Of a DNA stretch of 64,000 bases, positions 36,722-51,600 are shown piece after piece. Position numbers and translations under genes: made by a program. The notes below the pieces were generated by a model. That model was not told the DNA's origin. It worked only from the letters and a program-made list of their open reading frames with translations, and searched no databases. Numbering within the stretch: the stretch's first letter is position 1; the number at the start of each line of letters is the position of its first letter. Source of the stretch: Scortum barcoo (lineage: Eukaryota; Chordata; Actinopteri; Centrarchiformes; Terapontidae); NCBI GenBank assembly GCA_023238725.1, contig CM041553.1, positions 21,076,001-21,140,000 on the forward strand, given 5' to 3'.

Positions 36722-39700
36722 GTTAGTCCGCGCTGAGCTGTGGCAGATTATCAAAGGTTTGACATAGCTGGAGTGGATGCCATACTTTAGATGAGCTCTC
36801 ACTCTGGAACTTGGCAGCTGATCGCCACACCATTCAGTCAGGGCACAGGTGTTAGAATCACCATAGCAACAGCCCACACGGATAAGTCCGATGCATGTGT
36901 GAAAGATGGAAAAAAAAAGTGCAGTGCAAGCTATGACTATTATAATGCGGATCTTGGATAATATTTCCTGTTGACCTCTGATCTTAATCCTCACACTGCT
37001 TTTCTGCGCTGTGTAGACATCATCTGTGTTAAGATTTTCCCGTATTTTTCCATCCACTCAGCAGGCTGTGCTGGTATGGAGCACGATGGTCATTTGTTTA
37101 AGGACAATGTCAGACAGCAATACAGGGACTGCTGAAGTGAGCACTGTCCCCTGGCAGAGAAACTACCAACCGTGTTGACATCAGCAGTCAGAGGACATTG
37201 GTGACAGCTGAAAGGTACTTCGACATTTTGGGAAATATGCTTATTTGCTTTCTGTCAGAGACTTAGATGGGATTATGCTAATTTAGATTTTATTTGTCAG
37301 CAAAAGCCAATCCTCAATAACTGATCATTAACCGTTAACAGACAAGATTAAAAAGTATAATGGAGAATGGATGAATGTCTGTGATCCATTAAAACAAATG
37401 TTTTTTCTTAGAATAGCAGACATACTGTTTTTTTATTCAGATATAGCTACATGTGGACATGCTGTGTTGGTTGGTCTGGTGCGCAGCCTGCTGACTGTGA
37501 GAGCCTCAGTGGACAAATATCCACTCAGATGGTACCGAACATAGAGATAGCGCCTCACCAGTCAAGAGGATTAGTATCCAATTGTCTCTTATAGGTGTCC
37601 ACCTCTGCCTCTGGGTCATTGGCTAGTTGGGGGGCGCTGTGGTCGCCAACATCACGGCATTGCCCTTTTGGTGTCGAGCAGCAGACCCCACTGTCTCATA
37701 CGCCCATAAAGCCAGTGCCATGCTCATTTTCATCATTATCAGTGTCCATCTCCACAGTATTACAGATTTCATTTTTCTTTTGCAGCTTTTCTCTCCCCTT
37801 GTGCAAGTTTTTTTAATTACTTTTAACACTTTGATAATATTGTTAACTATATAACTATACTATAACTATTCAAATGATAGTATTAATAGGCCCATTCAAA
37901 AAAAGCTATAACCAGTTGCCTGTTAGCTTAGCTTTGCACAAAGACAAAGATGAGAAACAGGGACAAACAACTGACCAGGCCCTTCATTAAATTGTTACAA
38001 AAAACATCTCTAAATCACCACGTTTTATATAATTTTTTTATATAATTTCTTGTTTTACAGAGGTTTATGTGCTGGACTATCGCTTGGCCAGACACATTGC
38101 CAACTTCCCAGAGTGTCCCCCGGTTGCTTTGCATCTGCTCAGGGCCAAAAATAGTCTGAATTATTGTGGGTTTTTTTTTGTTTTTTATGTATTAAACAAC
38201 TTAGATATAACATGTTTACTGGTGAGCTTTGCAGGTTCAGGTAGCTCAATTTTATTATTGTAGGAACCAGAGTAGTTATTTCCCCTCTGTCCAGTGATTA
38301 TGCTAAGCTAAGTTAACTAAGTCAATTAAATTCAATTAAATTCAATAGACACATGAGTGACATTGATATTGTCATCTGATTTTCCACCAGAAAGCAAGTG
38401 AGAGTATTCCCCAAAAATGTCCTAATGTCCAGGCTTTAAGACCCAAAAGTCATGTGACATTGATGGATGACCACGAGCAGGGCTCTGTATTTTCACTCCT
38501 AACTTCTCCCAGCAAACCATGAAACATGTATTGACTAAATGACCTTGCATTCATCTGAATTCAAATTTGAATCCATGCTGTGACTGGCATTCACCGAGTT
38601 ATATTGCAGTTGCCCAAGGACATGTTTGTTACCGCACCACCTGAGGCAACAGGCGTATTGTGAAGAAAAGAAACAGTGGGATGGAAATATTATACATCTT
38701 GGTTGAAAGGCCCCTGGCTGTACTCCCATTTGCTTTCACCCCTACAGTACACACACCTTCCTCTCTGCGAAGCCAGCACTGCTGTGGCCTATGATAAAGT
38801 ACTTTTCAGCTGGTCTGTGACACCCAGGGGAATGCACGGAAATGGAGACAAATGGTGACTGCACTTTCTAAGAAAGCACGATTTACAATTTCTTGATTAA
38901 AATGATGTATAAAAGTATATTTAAATGGAGATTGAGGAATGAATGGTTTGAACAAAAGTTTTTGGTTGAACTTACATTATGTGAAGTATGCAAGATAATA
39001 AGGGAAGTCATCAGTGAGGAATTTATTATACTAAAACAACACTTCGTACAGTTTGTTGTTTCATTTTTTGCTGACCTCCAGTGGTTTAACTTCTCACCGT
39101 CCTCCAGTGAGTTCTCCAGTGTGTGTCAGTGTACCCTGACATTACTGCTAGGTGTTTACAGGTGAAACAAGACATACTTCTGACCACACTCAGGTTTATA
39201 ACACATATAATAAATGAAAATTGTGCACGTTTGTGACTTTAAGAACACTTAAGTCACTTATGCTGGCAAGTGATTGGCATCAGCTAATTACTAGTTACAC
39301 TTGACAGCGTGACAATAATGAAGTGGTCTCATAATCTGCTAAGATCTCACACACTCATAATGTCATTACAGTTGCTCATTATTTGATCCCTCCAGCTACT
39401 TGCTACAGAACAGGCTGTGTAGATTGATTTCTCCCTCCACCACCCCACTCATTTCTTAAGGCCATACCCAACAACAGCATCTCATTGGTGTAACCTGCAT
39501 CTCACTGAGTTGCTGGATTATGTTTTTTTTTGCCTTTTTTTCTATTATAGACAGGAAAGGTGGGAGAGAGAGAGGGGGAAGACATGCAGCAAACGGGACC
39601 CCAGCCGGGAATCGAACTGGGGTCCGCTGCAGTGCATGTCCTCATACATGGGCACATGTACTCTACCACTGAGCCACCTGTGAGCCCTGGATTATGTTTT

Positions 39701-42629
39701 TTAAAGTCAAAGTATACAAGTTACACATATACAGTATATTTATGTTGTTAATAATTCATATCCTCTAGCATAAATTAAATCATGTTGCTGCTGTTAAAAC
39801 TTAAAACGTGTAAATAAGACACTAAAAGGAAACGAAAGATGAATAACAACATAATAAGGCATTTCCTTAAATGCAACAAAACCTCTGCAGCAGATTATCT
39901 GGAGCAAAGAAGTAAAGGAGTATATGACTGTCAGACTGCATTGTCCATGTTTCTCTTTGCTCTTGTCAACCATTGCCAGGATAAACAGCCAATGGCACTC
40001 CATCGCCAACGCTGTCCTGCTAAGGCCTGTCTCGGCCAATCAGTGAAGTGAACTGTTCGCGGGGTTCTGTATTGGCTGGGTGACGTGTCTTGAGGGTAAA
40101 CTGAAGTTTGCCCTCTGAGATGCGACAACCCCCCTCCTCTCGTATGTCTGACCTTCTCCTGCTCTCACCATCCGTCTGTGTCCTCTGCCTTGCCTGCTGT
40201 ACTTTCTGCTCTGCTAAGCCTGGCAACGGAGGGCTTCAAGAATGTGTGAGTATGTGAAAGTATCACAAGGAATCTGTTTGTTAGACTACTCATAAACCCG
40301 CAGCTTTTTAAAACACTATCAGATTAAGCTCAAAATAAACATACCCACAAAACAGTGATTGGGGGAGCTGAGATTATCACACAGTTAAGGCTGTGAATCC
40401 CTTAATAATTGAGGATTTTAACAAATATATATATATATATATTAAGTGCTGTTTCTTATTTGCAAGGCATGAAAACAAATTAAAGCATTTATTATATTAT
40501 CTAAACATTTTCCCAACATATACAGCAGTAATAGCAGTGGGTTTGTAGTTGGGGAAAACAGTTTTCTCTTGCTCTTAAATATGGCTGAACAAGAGACACA
40601 CACATAAGAAAGTAAACGGCCCTCCTTGTGATGGCTGACAGGACAATAATCACTGTAATCATTGGACACCATCAGCCCCATTTACCTCCAAACCCCTCAT
40701 TGCCGCCCGTCACCCTGAGTTAAATGAGCAAGAGGCAAAGAAGGTGGATGGAGTCCTGGGGGAAAGACGATCGAGCTTTCGCCTCGGGGAAGGTCAGCCT
40801 ACACGGCACTCCTGCTGTTACAGAGGAAAAAGACCTTTCACGGTAAAGTAGATGAGCGTTCTTTAGAAAAGCTGAAACTCTCGCTTTAACTGTTACTTAC
40901 TTGAGAACACGCAGAGAGCTAGATGCCAATTAAGTTTGTCAGGCTGATGATGCTTAAGCTAAAAACCAACCAGATTATTGACTCTATTTGAACTCTTACT
41001 CGCAGACACTCGCTTCCCAAGGCAGTTTAATTCCTCTAGATTAGAGCGGTAAATCGCAGGCACGTGTAACAGCCAAGACAAGGCGGCGACGGCGGTAACA
41101 GCACAAAAGTGAGCAGCGAGAAATCCCGTCATTAACTCACTACTGTGGATTCACTACATTAGCTGCATTAACCATTAATTACTAAATACTTTACTTTCTT
41201 TTTAATGAATTCAACTTGCTTTCAACCTATAAAACATTCAAGAGTAACCACACATGTAAAAGAACCATCAAAACACATCTCCTGAAGAAGACACACGATA
41301 AACAAGCATATATCCTTGGTTTTTTCATAAACAGGATTTCATTAATTTATGAGGAACGCTTCAAATGGAGATACTAAAGGCAAAAGCACTTCATAACAAA
41401 AGAGGCATAAATTCTAATTGGCAGTTTCCCTACATTTGTAGACCAATTTAGGGAAACTCCAGGCGGTGCACTGAACTCTGTCTTACTGCTGAGCTGTAAC
41501 ACATTACAAAGCTGTCTGTCTCTCTCTTTCCTTGCTCCTCCAAGACACACACAGAAAAGAGAGACATAACAGCACATAACCTCAGGCTGTCTGAATGTAC
41601 ACAAGCTCTTAATACACAAATGGAGCTATGCAAGAAGGAATGAGCGAGAGTGGGAGTGTAAGCCTAAACATGCACACACACACACACACACACAACTTTT
41701 TCGCCCAAATGAGCCTCGGTGGATTTACCCCTCTCATTTGGAAAGTGAGACTTGCAGAATTGCTGAAGTGCTTAGGGAGCCACAAGAGATGCATAAAATG
41801 TTTGCTTTTGTTGCCAATTAACATAATACTCAGTTTCCAATTAAAAACCAACAATATTACTGCACTTAAAGTGGCTGCAAGGCAATAAATGCTCAAAATG
41901 TGATACTGCAGTTCCAGCAGAAGTACCCAGATTAATATCTCCTAGAATGTAACATGATCGCACTATTGAAATAAATAAATAGGAATAAAAAATGTCTACT
42001 AATATGAACGTCAACATTGTTAAGCCCAGAGTCACAACTAAAAGAATAGACACTGTTTGATGTGCAAATGAAACTCCACCATCAGTATCAGATACATGCT
42101 ACAGTTGTCAGGATCACTTATATACACAGCTCCTGATCTGCCCTGTGCAAAAACACCCATCACATCAATCTGCCAAAACTTGCTGAGGCTATCTGGGCTT
42201 GCTATCATGATTAAACCCAAGTAGACATACAACAACGTGTGGGGCTGGGGTTTGAAAGCTGGCGAGCCATACAATGATGTCAGCTCTCCTGTTGGGAGAG
42301 TGAAAGGCCCGCTGCAAAGAATGAATGAGGGTCAGGCTCGGACAAAGGAAGCAAAACAAGTAGCTGAGATCACGCAGCACACAATGGATGCCTTCCCCGT
42401 CTGTGGCCTCCACACGTTCTGCACAGCCGACAGCCCCGTGCACCGCCTCCCCCCCTGCCGTCCCTCCTCCCTGACACCCCCGCTCTCTGTTGTCTGCCGG
42501 CTTTTTGTTTTCCTCTTTGTCAGTTCAAGGTATCATGCCAGCACTTGTGAAACATAGAACAGGCACTTTTGCTTTATAAACAAAATGAAGTATGTTTGGA
42601 GTACCCACCAAGACTAGGAGAAAGCATTG

Positions 42630-42667
<38 letters not shown>

Positions 42668-45600
42668 CCATCTGCTAGGACGAAAAAGAGGGGTTCTGGA
42701 TTTGTAGGTTTTTATCCCCAAAGGCCAGACAGTGACCATGTTATGCCAAGGCTTCATCTTTTTGACTTGTACTGATTTAGTCTGTGGCTGTGAGGCTTTT
42801 AATTTGACGGGTTTACTTACATAACCAAATGTTTGTTATATAAAGGTCATCTTAGAGGGCTTTACAGTCTGTACACAAAAGGAAAACTAAAACATCACTA
42901 ACAAAAGGGGAAGGTTCAATCTTCCGGGATGGACGGACATGCAATAGGTGACGTATGTACAGAACAGACAGAGGTCACAGTATTAGATTAAATAGGAGTT
43001 TTAAAGCTTTACATGTTTTGCAGGTAATTGTTCCTGTGTATTGGCTGGAGGATGTGGATTCACTCAGAGGAAACAGTTAGTATAAGCGGATAAGATGAAA
43101 ATCATTTAAATAAGCAAATTATATTTTTATAATATTACACATGGCAGCATGTTGGCAGGTGATCATGGTATAAGTGGGATGATACCACTACACATAGTGC
43201 ATCATCCATGATCCATTACTTGGACTGTCACCAAACACCACTGCCAATTTAGAAATTCAGAAGCTTGATTCATCAGAATAAACCAAAGCATATCTCTGAT
43301 CCCAGCTGAGAATATTCCTGGATGGATGGTGTCATCGCTCTGGCGTCAGATGGTGCTCTATGATAATGAAAGTACAGAACAATAGGTGGCCATGCAAATT
43401 TCATGGCTGTTGACCTAAATGACGGTGTTTAATCCAGACTTGGCCTCGAAAGGCTGACAATCAGACGGAGCCCTCGCATGGCCTTCGCCCCAGCTATTCG
43501 AAGAGGGGGACCGTTTTTTATTAATCCGTTTGTAACTGACAGTGCATTTCATTGCGAGTATGCAAATGACAAGCTATCATCCCCATCAGCACGATGACAG
43601 GGTGGGCAGAATTCAGACTCCTTAATGAATGTAAACCCTTTAACTGTTGGCACGAGATAGCAGAGCAGCATGTCCCCGCTAACACATGTACTGTAAGACC
43701 TGATCTGGTTTAGAGTATTGGAGCGTGTCATGTGAGACGATGCCACAGCGCATCAGTGTCACGCCAACCAAAATCCACCTCCCTCTCGTGTGTATGGCCA
43801 CAAAACTCAGTAATCCATGCACTGTGAACTAGCTAACTATTATCCTTAGGACATGTTGGTTTCATACCAGTGCTATAAGTACTTCTACTGCAAATGGTAC
43901 TTAATGTTCTTTTTCTTAAGACCAATTCACAAAGGTGCAACTTTCACTAAAGAATGCAGAGAGCTTTTAACATAAGAGAAGTTGCAGGATCGAGCCCGTC
44001 CCTGTGGAGTACATCATATTAAATGAAGCTTTCTTATCATGTCTTTAGGTTGGGTAATAGTCAGCAGGTCTCCACAACTCTGGGAAAAGCACATATCATT
44101 GGCGGATTCACCAATAATGTAATGTGCTTCTGCGAAGAATAATTCAGATTTAAAAAGCTGAATGAAACTGGAACTAACTAATGTTTTTAAACTGACAAAA
44201 AGTAAAACAATCGATGAGCATACTGAGGCAAACTGAGCAGATCCTATTGAGCTAATTTTCACTGCTGCCTTCGGGATATCAGTATAATCTGTTTGTAAAA
44301 GTAATCGTTAGTCCTTCATGCCCTCTGCTATCCATTTACTCAGTTCTTAATAGCCTTTAGTCATATGCTTTTTTTATGGCTTCGCTGATTTGTTTTCATA
44401 ATTGTTTTTCTTTGTTTAGATACATTTTGTGCTGGGTCGTGTTACCGGTAAATGCCCTGCAGTTGAATACATGGAAATAAAGCTGGATTTATGTATTGAT
44501 TTAAGCTTTGGTGGTTACTTTTACGACAGTTTGCAATCCTCTGGAGTGTCTCTTTTCTTCATAGATTGTGAGCAACTTTCGAGTGCTAAAATGCTCCATG
44601 AATTACAAGACTGACCCAAACATAGAGAGTCTTTTTAGGCACAAAAAATAGTGTATTTTGTTGGTTAAAGGAAATAGAGCAAAGGGAAAAGTTTTGGAAA
44701 AGTGTCTAAGCCTTTACAGTGCATGCTCACAGACATGTAATATGTCATAATCAGTTGGATGTTGGTATGCATGTTTCCCCTTTATTATCCATTAACTGCA
44801 CTGCTATCTGTAGATAGCAACATACAGTAAAAAAAAAATCCATTTTAAGTAGTGTTTGTTGGAATGAGTCCCAGTCTGGCTCTCCCCACAGCATGGCGTC
44901 AAATTCTTTGCGCCATGATAAACTACTGCAGTGTCGAGACCTGCAAGTGAACTTGCAGCTTTTGTCGTGCACACTGTAGGCATGCAGAAACACCACTACA
45001 CTTGCCTTGAAGAATTTCAGACACTGAAAGACTAAGAAAGAAAGAAAGAACGAAAGAGAAAAATAGACAAAACCCATCAGTTTGTTTTCACTGATTGAAG
45101 TAGCATGAATTTATTTCATAAAGCAACATTACTTATGTGGCTTATGTGGGTTTTTCAAGCTATACAGTAACTGCATCTTCAATTTATTATGGAAGATACT
45201 GCATCCACTTAGCTACTGCAAAGATGTAAACAAAAAATTACATCGGAGCAGACGGTCCAATTATCAGTGCCGAGTTCCATTTCCTCTCTCATTCCTCAGC
45301 TTGCTGTGTGTGCTGAAAAGGCCTTTAAAGATCTCAGGGAGATAAGCACTTCAGCCCTTACAGCTCAGCAGTCTAAATGGTCCAGGTCTGTTTCCAGCCC
45401 CTGGTTAATGGGCAGACTGGCTGTCATCCCGATAACATCACTGAGTGAACAGGATTGGGAAAGTCAAATGCATTTCAGGATATTTTGGCAGATGTTTTCA
45501 GACAGCAAAAAAACAATGTTCGACTAATCTTAACTTGAAGCCAGTACAGCAAAGACCTGAGGTATATCCTCCTCAGCAGTTTCTGAGAAGAATTATTTGA

Positions 45601-48600
45601 ACAAACGCACGTCTAGTATGCTCTTGCTACTTTCTCAATGCCAGTGAAAATAAACTGTAATAAATCCATGACATTGATGTTTAAACTCAGTGTGACAAGC
45701 TCTTATTCAACCACATGATAAATGCTGGCCAAAGGAAAAACTGACTTTGTCTCGGCAAAGCCTTTTTTATGGCACTGACATTAAGGACTGTGTGAGAAAA
45801 CCAAGAGAGCAGGGATATTGTTTGTTACGTCTAGAACAAGCAGAGGAAAAGACAAAACTGTTAGCCGACAGCTGTTATATGCAAACTGAATCTGCTAAAT
45901 GTTTGTGCAGGTACACAAACTAAAAAAGGGTCAGAATACTTTAAACATCTTTGAGAACCAAGAAACCTTTTGAAATTGTAAGTCATTAACATACTTTAAT
46001 CTAAAATGAATATGATGGAAACAAATTAACATGTAAGAAAGTAATTGAGGATTAACACACACTTGAATTAATACTTCTCTTTTCCATTTAACTGCATTAA
46101 ATGCATAATCTGGCGTTTTTGCACTCAAGGTTGCAAGTAAAGTTTTGCCTGCGACCTTTGTGAATGTCAGATCAAATGTAACAATGGATTATTCACTCAA
46201 ACCACCCACTGAGTATTTATTCATGGAAAAATGGGATTTCCGCTTATCGCCATGTGCCACATCGATCACTAATGTTTTAATAGCAGTACCACACACTGAC
46301 TGTCTTTCCTCACTTATTATGTGTCAGGGTCACAGAGGGCTGAAGGCTACACTGGGGAAAAGGCAAAGAGAAACTTTGAACTGGATCCAGTTTCCCCCAA
46401 TTGCACTAGAATAACAAGGTCACTAAATGGTCAATGATTTGTCCTCCAGTATCTGTCCACAGACTTTCTCTTGATGGGGCAGACCATCAGATCTGGATGT
46501 GACAAAGACAGCTAGAGGCGTGTGTGGACCTAATGCTGCCACTCCGAAACAGACCGGGTCTAATTCAGTAGTTGGAGTCAAAATCTTAGTGTGTCCAAAA
46601 AGACAATTCCTGAACTTGCAAGCCCCATGTTACTGATGGATGAATGTAAAATAGGTTTTGTGTGTAAAGAGTCGGGAGGGTGAACACGGGGGTAGAAGGA
46701 GGCAGGGGGAAAACAGGCACTGGATAACCTGACTGGGAGTTGGGAAATAGGCTAGATGATCTCTCTCTCACTCTCTCTCTGGCATTCTACTTGATGTAGC
46801 CAAGTCATTTGCAGCCTTTTGGTGTTAGTTTAGTGTTTAGCACTCACTCGGTGGAGTGGAGGAGTTTAGGTGCCAGAAAATACGATCAGAACTGCTTGTC
46901 TCACAATCGAACAACCCTGGTAACCCCCTCTCCCGCATCATACCTGGCTGAGCCAACCATTTCTGACACTTTCCTAAACCGAAATCTGACATTCACACCC
47001 TCATCACCCACATCATGGACATTCTCCTCTTTGTCACCACTTCAATAGTTCCCTTCAATCTTTTTCAGCTGATTTATAGTTAAAAAAAAAGACAACTTAG
47101 CAAGTACTGGACCGCTAACTGTTCCCCAAATTAATGAATGCTTTGAATAAACAATGAAAAATAGGGAAATCTTATTTTCTGCCTGCCCAGTCAGCTTTGA
47201 GATGTAAAACAGGGTTTTCTCTGAAAAGCAGCAGCTGATTCTGCTGGCCCTGATTACCAAGATATACAATTAGCATTCAGTCTGAAGAGCGGCTTTGAAT
47301 CGAGGAGGGAGAGTGGACAGAGATATATTTTGTAAGCACACTTACTCACGCACGCACATCCCTGAACACACACACAAACAAAAACACACACATACACCTG
47401 ACAGCTGTACTTTAACCCCCCCTTCCAGCTTGTAGGTCTAAATATCAGGTGGTGGCCAGGGCCCCAGCGGGGGGTCTCTGAGTGCATGTGTGTGACACTG
47501 TGTGTGCATGATGCTCTGTGTGTGTGTGTGTGTGTGTGTGTGCGTCAGCAGGAGGGGGCTACAGCGCCTGCAGACCGGGTGGCTGGGACCTGTGATTTGA
47601 TTTTGGAGAAGCAGATGGCAGGATGCTGCTGGAAGGCATTTAGAGCATGTGTGCATGTGTGTGTTTGTGTGTTTATGGGTGTATGAGTGACTGAGTGAAG
47701 AGCCTCACTTTTTAGAGGTGAAAAACACAGCTTTTTATAGAGTCTATGGGGCTTTGTTCAAACTTGGATTTTAACATTTGATGATCATTTAAGGAACAGC
47801 TAATATATTGGATGAAAGACATTTAAAACACTGATAGTAAACCAAAACAACAAAGCAAAGTATTTGTGAACATTTCAAAATACATAAGAAGTGAATTTAC
47901 TCTATATTTCCTATTCCTTCACTTTTCTGTGGTGCATCCAGACACAGACACAATATATGGCAATATATATGCTATATTTGATTGTTTTTGTTGGTCTGAA
48001 CATAAATCATGTAATTTTTTATTTGGAAAATATAGAGAACCTAGTTGGTGCCATATCCACTCAATCACCAATTTAATAGTCTACCTTTGATATTAATTGG
48101 GGGGACACAGCATAAAGAACATTTTTCATACTGAAATCTGTTCCTAAATAATGCAGTTCAGCAGCTAAATGTAATAAAAATGTAAAAATTTTAAGTATGG
48201 CATTCCTTAATACTATCTCATGCATCCTTCCACACTGATTCAAGGGCATTTCCAAACATGATGAGAATAAGAAATGGCTAGACAGCATTTTTTTTTCTCT
48301 CTCTCGCCTCCAGTCCAGTGTAGAGTATGATAATTATACTCTGGACCTGCTAAAATTGACATTGATCTTCTAGTCTGAATATTGGGATATTGGGAACTGC
48401 CATCACTTCACTACAGCCAAGATATTAATTTTTTTCACGTTTTCACAGAAACACTGCTTCCTGTCATGTATAAGGACACACATTTATGCATGAAGCTGCA
48501 TGTAGATGATGTGAAGCTCAAATAAATTTGGTGATTTTGAAATTTGTTCTTTTATGGGTTGAAATGTATTAATTGTCAACCTAATTAAACCATGAAAAAA

Positions 48601-51600
48601 GTTCTGGTTTAGCAGAAAATGCATTGTCACACAGCTGAAAACAGGAGTTATTCTTAGGTTATGATAAGTGGCTTTTTTTTTTAAGATACAAGATTTTTAC
48701 ATAGTAATGATGTGGGAAGCTACCTTTAGTATTGTCACGCCACCAGTATGGCATTGCTCAGGATGTGAAAAGAGGCTTATCAGGTTTGAGCTGTCAGATT
48801 ATTGGGGCATGTTTGGTCTGAGAGAGTGTTACCTCCTGTTTAAGCAGAGGGGGGAAAAGGACAAGAGAAAGAAAAAACAATGAAGTAGAGCTTTCCCATT
48901 ATATGCTCTAAGTAGATATATTTAAATATAAAGAAAATGTTGTCCAATATAACAACATATTTTGCAGTTGGAATTTAATAAAAGCAGCTTCGTGTTTAAG
49001 AAAGCACCCACTGACTTTGACATTCAAACTGAATTGCACAGGATGTTGTCAGGTGTCCAGCTCTGCTCTCAGGATCAGGTTGCAGGCTTAATGAGTTAAA
49101 CCTTCAAATTAGACTCTTAATTCAATTCTGAGACAGTCCTGTTGAGACCAGAGAGATAAGTCTAAAGCACAGTCCTTTTTTATACATATTTTCTGTCTTT
49201 CCAGTGTTGGGGTGCTGATGCTGCTGCTAAAAAGGGTCTTGCTCTGGCAGATGGAACTGAAACATTAACTTCTGTTAAGTGATTACTAACAGCTGCTGAA
49301 AAGAACATCCTCATTTCAAGTCATCTTGAAATGAACTGACAGCATTTTGTTTGCATTTTGCAGTTTAAAGAATGCCTACTGCTTACCAAACCAGATCAAG
49401 GTTAAATAACAGGGCTAAAATAATAGCTAAAAATAATAGATTTCTAAAATGCAGTCTTACCAAATTACTTCAGCAAATACACCATTTAAATACAGGATGT
49501 TGGGAAAAAGTGTCAATACAAATGAAGTATCTAAAACAGCGCTTTCCTTCTCTGACTATGGCATCCTAAATATACAGACACAACCAGCGTGCTTTTTAAC
49601 AACCAAAAAAGGTCTGTCCTGCCATGATTTCTATACTGAGAATGGCTGCATCTATTGAGTTTTCTTTATTGATTTAATGGAAATGGGCTGACATCATCTT
49701 TGCTGACAATGTTGTTTTAGCTGATAACTGCCTCACACAAATAGAAATTAACCTTTGAGATAGATTATTAAGAGGAGAACTGCTGAATCTTATCCAAAAG
49801 ACATTTCAGCAGAGGCCTTGAGCGTTTAGTGACACTACATAGGCCTGATTAAATAAGACTCTAATCTCCTTTAGCCTTCTCCTGATGGTGGACAACTTTA
49901 CGGGGATGGATGAATGGATGGATTTCTGTTCCAGCAAAGATAAGGAATCATCTAAGGAAAGTCATCCAAAGAAAACTAAAAAAAAAAAAAGACTGCTGTA
50001 ACTAATGGCCGATGTGTTTATCATTAAAAATGTGGTGAATATCAAAGGAAACGAAATGACACACTCAGCGTGACAGATGTGATGTGTCATCTGTAATGTA
50101 TAATCCCAAAAGACTGTGCCGTATATGTCATAAATCACTACTAAAAATGATTTAGGATTTTAAATACAAAGAGCCACAAAGAAATCTCTCACTGAGTTCA
50201 GTGTACCATAAATGTTGGTGTTAACTTGTGTTTTTTTTAAATGAGGTACACCTAATGATAGATTTACCATCACAGCCTACTGTTTCTACAGTCAGCTAAA
50301 TGAAATATAGGTATGGATGTAAAGCATGCGTTTTATATACATTTTTTTTCTTAAAACATTCATGCATTAAACATCCTGTTTCAGGTATCACAACAATAAT
50401 AACCTAATAACATGTGTTGCAGGGGGAAAGTTTGAATGAGGGTGTGAGTGGAGAAGTTTAAAGTGAAACTCCACTTAAAGACACTCAATAATAACTGGAT
50501 CTGGAGCCTTCAGTTTTGGTTTCACCTCTAAAAAGAAGTGAAATTTCTCATAAACTTTACAACTGCTGCAGTCCAACAAACTGTAGCTGCCTAGCTGAAA
50601 AAAAAAACACCTAAAGGAAGTTAAATCTGTCTCATAAGATGTTGGCCTATTCTCACTTCAACAATTAGTCACTTGTCAACTCTCAGCATACTGTAGATAG
50701 AAAATGGGTAGCTAGTGAGCCAGGGTGGGACATCCCATTTCTATCACAAGTCTGAAAGATACTATATTTAAATCCACCCCATACAGTCCAATGCAACATG
50801 CCTCGTTGCAACACAAGCAGTGAAATTCCTGGAAGGAACAGCTGCTCTTCACGGCTGATCCAATCAGAGATGGAAATAGAGACACATCAAGGCGTCATGT
50901 CACAGATTATGGGGCTGATGTAATAACAGTGGAGAATCTAACAGAACAAGAAAAATTAATTAATACTTCCTTAATTAATACTATAGCACCATGTTTTTGA
51001 ACATATTTACTGTCTAAAGCATGAAAAATTTGTTACGTAAGAGAGGAATAGATATTTTACTTTACTAGCACTCAATCACACAGACCAATAAAGTGAGTCT
51101 GCGTTGCTTTCTGTTGTTTTCTTCCCTGTATGACTCCACATTTTTGTTTGATTCCACATTTAAAACAGATGTATAAGTATTTAATAATAATAGTGAGTGT
51201 CTGATCATCTTAGCAGCACAGCTGACTGTTGGCTGATGGCTCAGGATTGAAGTAAGACATTATCCTCCATGAGAAAATTTAAGCTGTGATAATGTGAGCA
51301 AAACAACATGAAGTACTGCGAAATGTTACGTAATCCTAACAAGTCATTAGAAACCGTGCTCCTGTACAGTGCTGGCTTGACAGAAAGGATGCTGGGTCGG
51401 CCCTGTCAGAGTTAATCACTATTCTCATGAGTCATTTGTCTGGACTGGACAGCCTAGAAAGATTTCTGTCAGCACGCTGGAGGCAACTATCAGCTGGTTT
51501 GGCTGTCAGAATTTACGCTCTTAGTTTAAACTTTAGCTCTTTCTCACATCTCGCGGGTTACGGATTAACTATCACTCTGGAAATTCAATTGATCAGTTAT

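Noticed and set aside
39529..39686. Functional tRNA gene
   Set aside because: A and B boxes are present but the head does not form a clean cloverleaf, and the pyrimidine-rich tail with target-site duplication shows a SINE.
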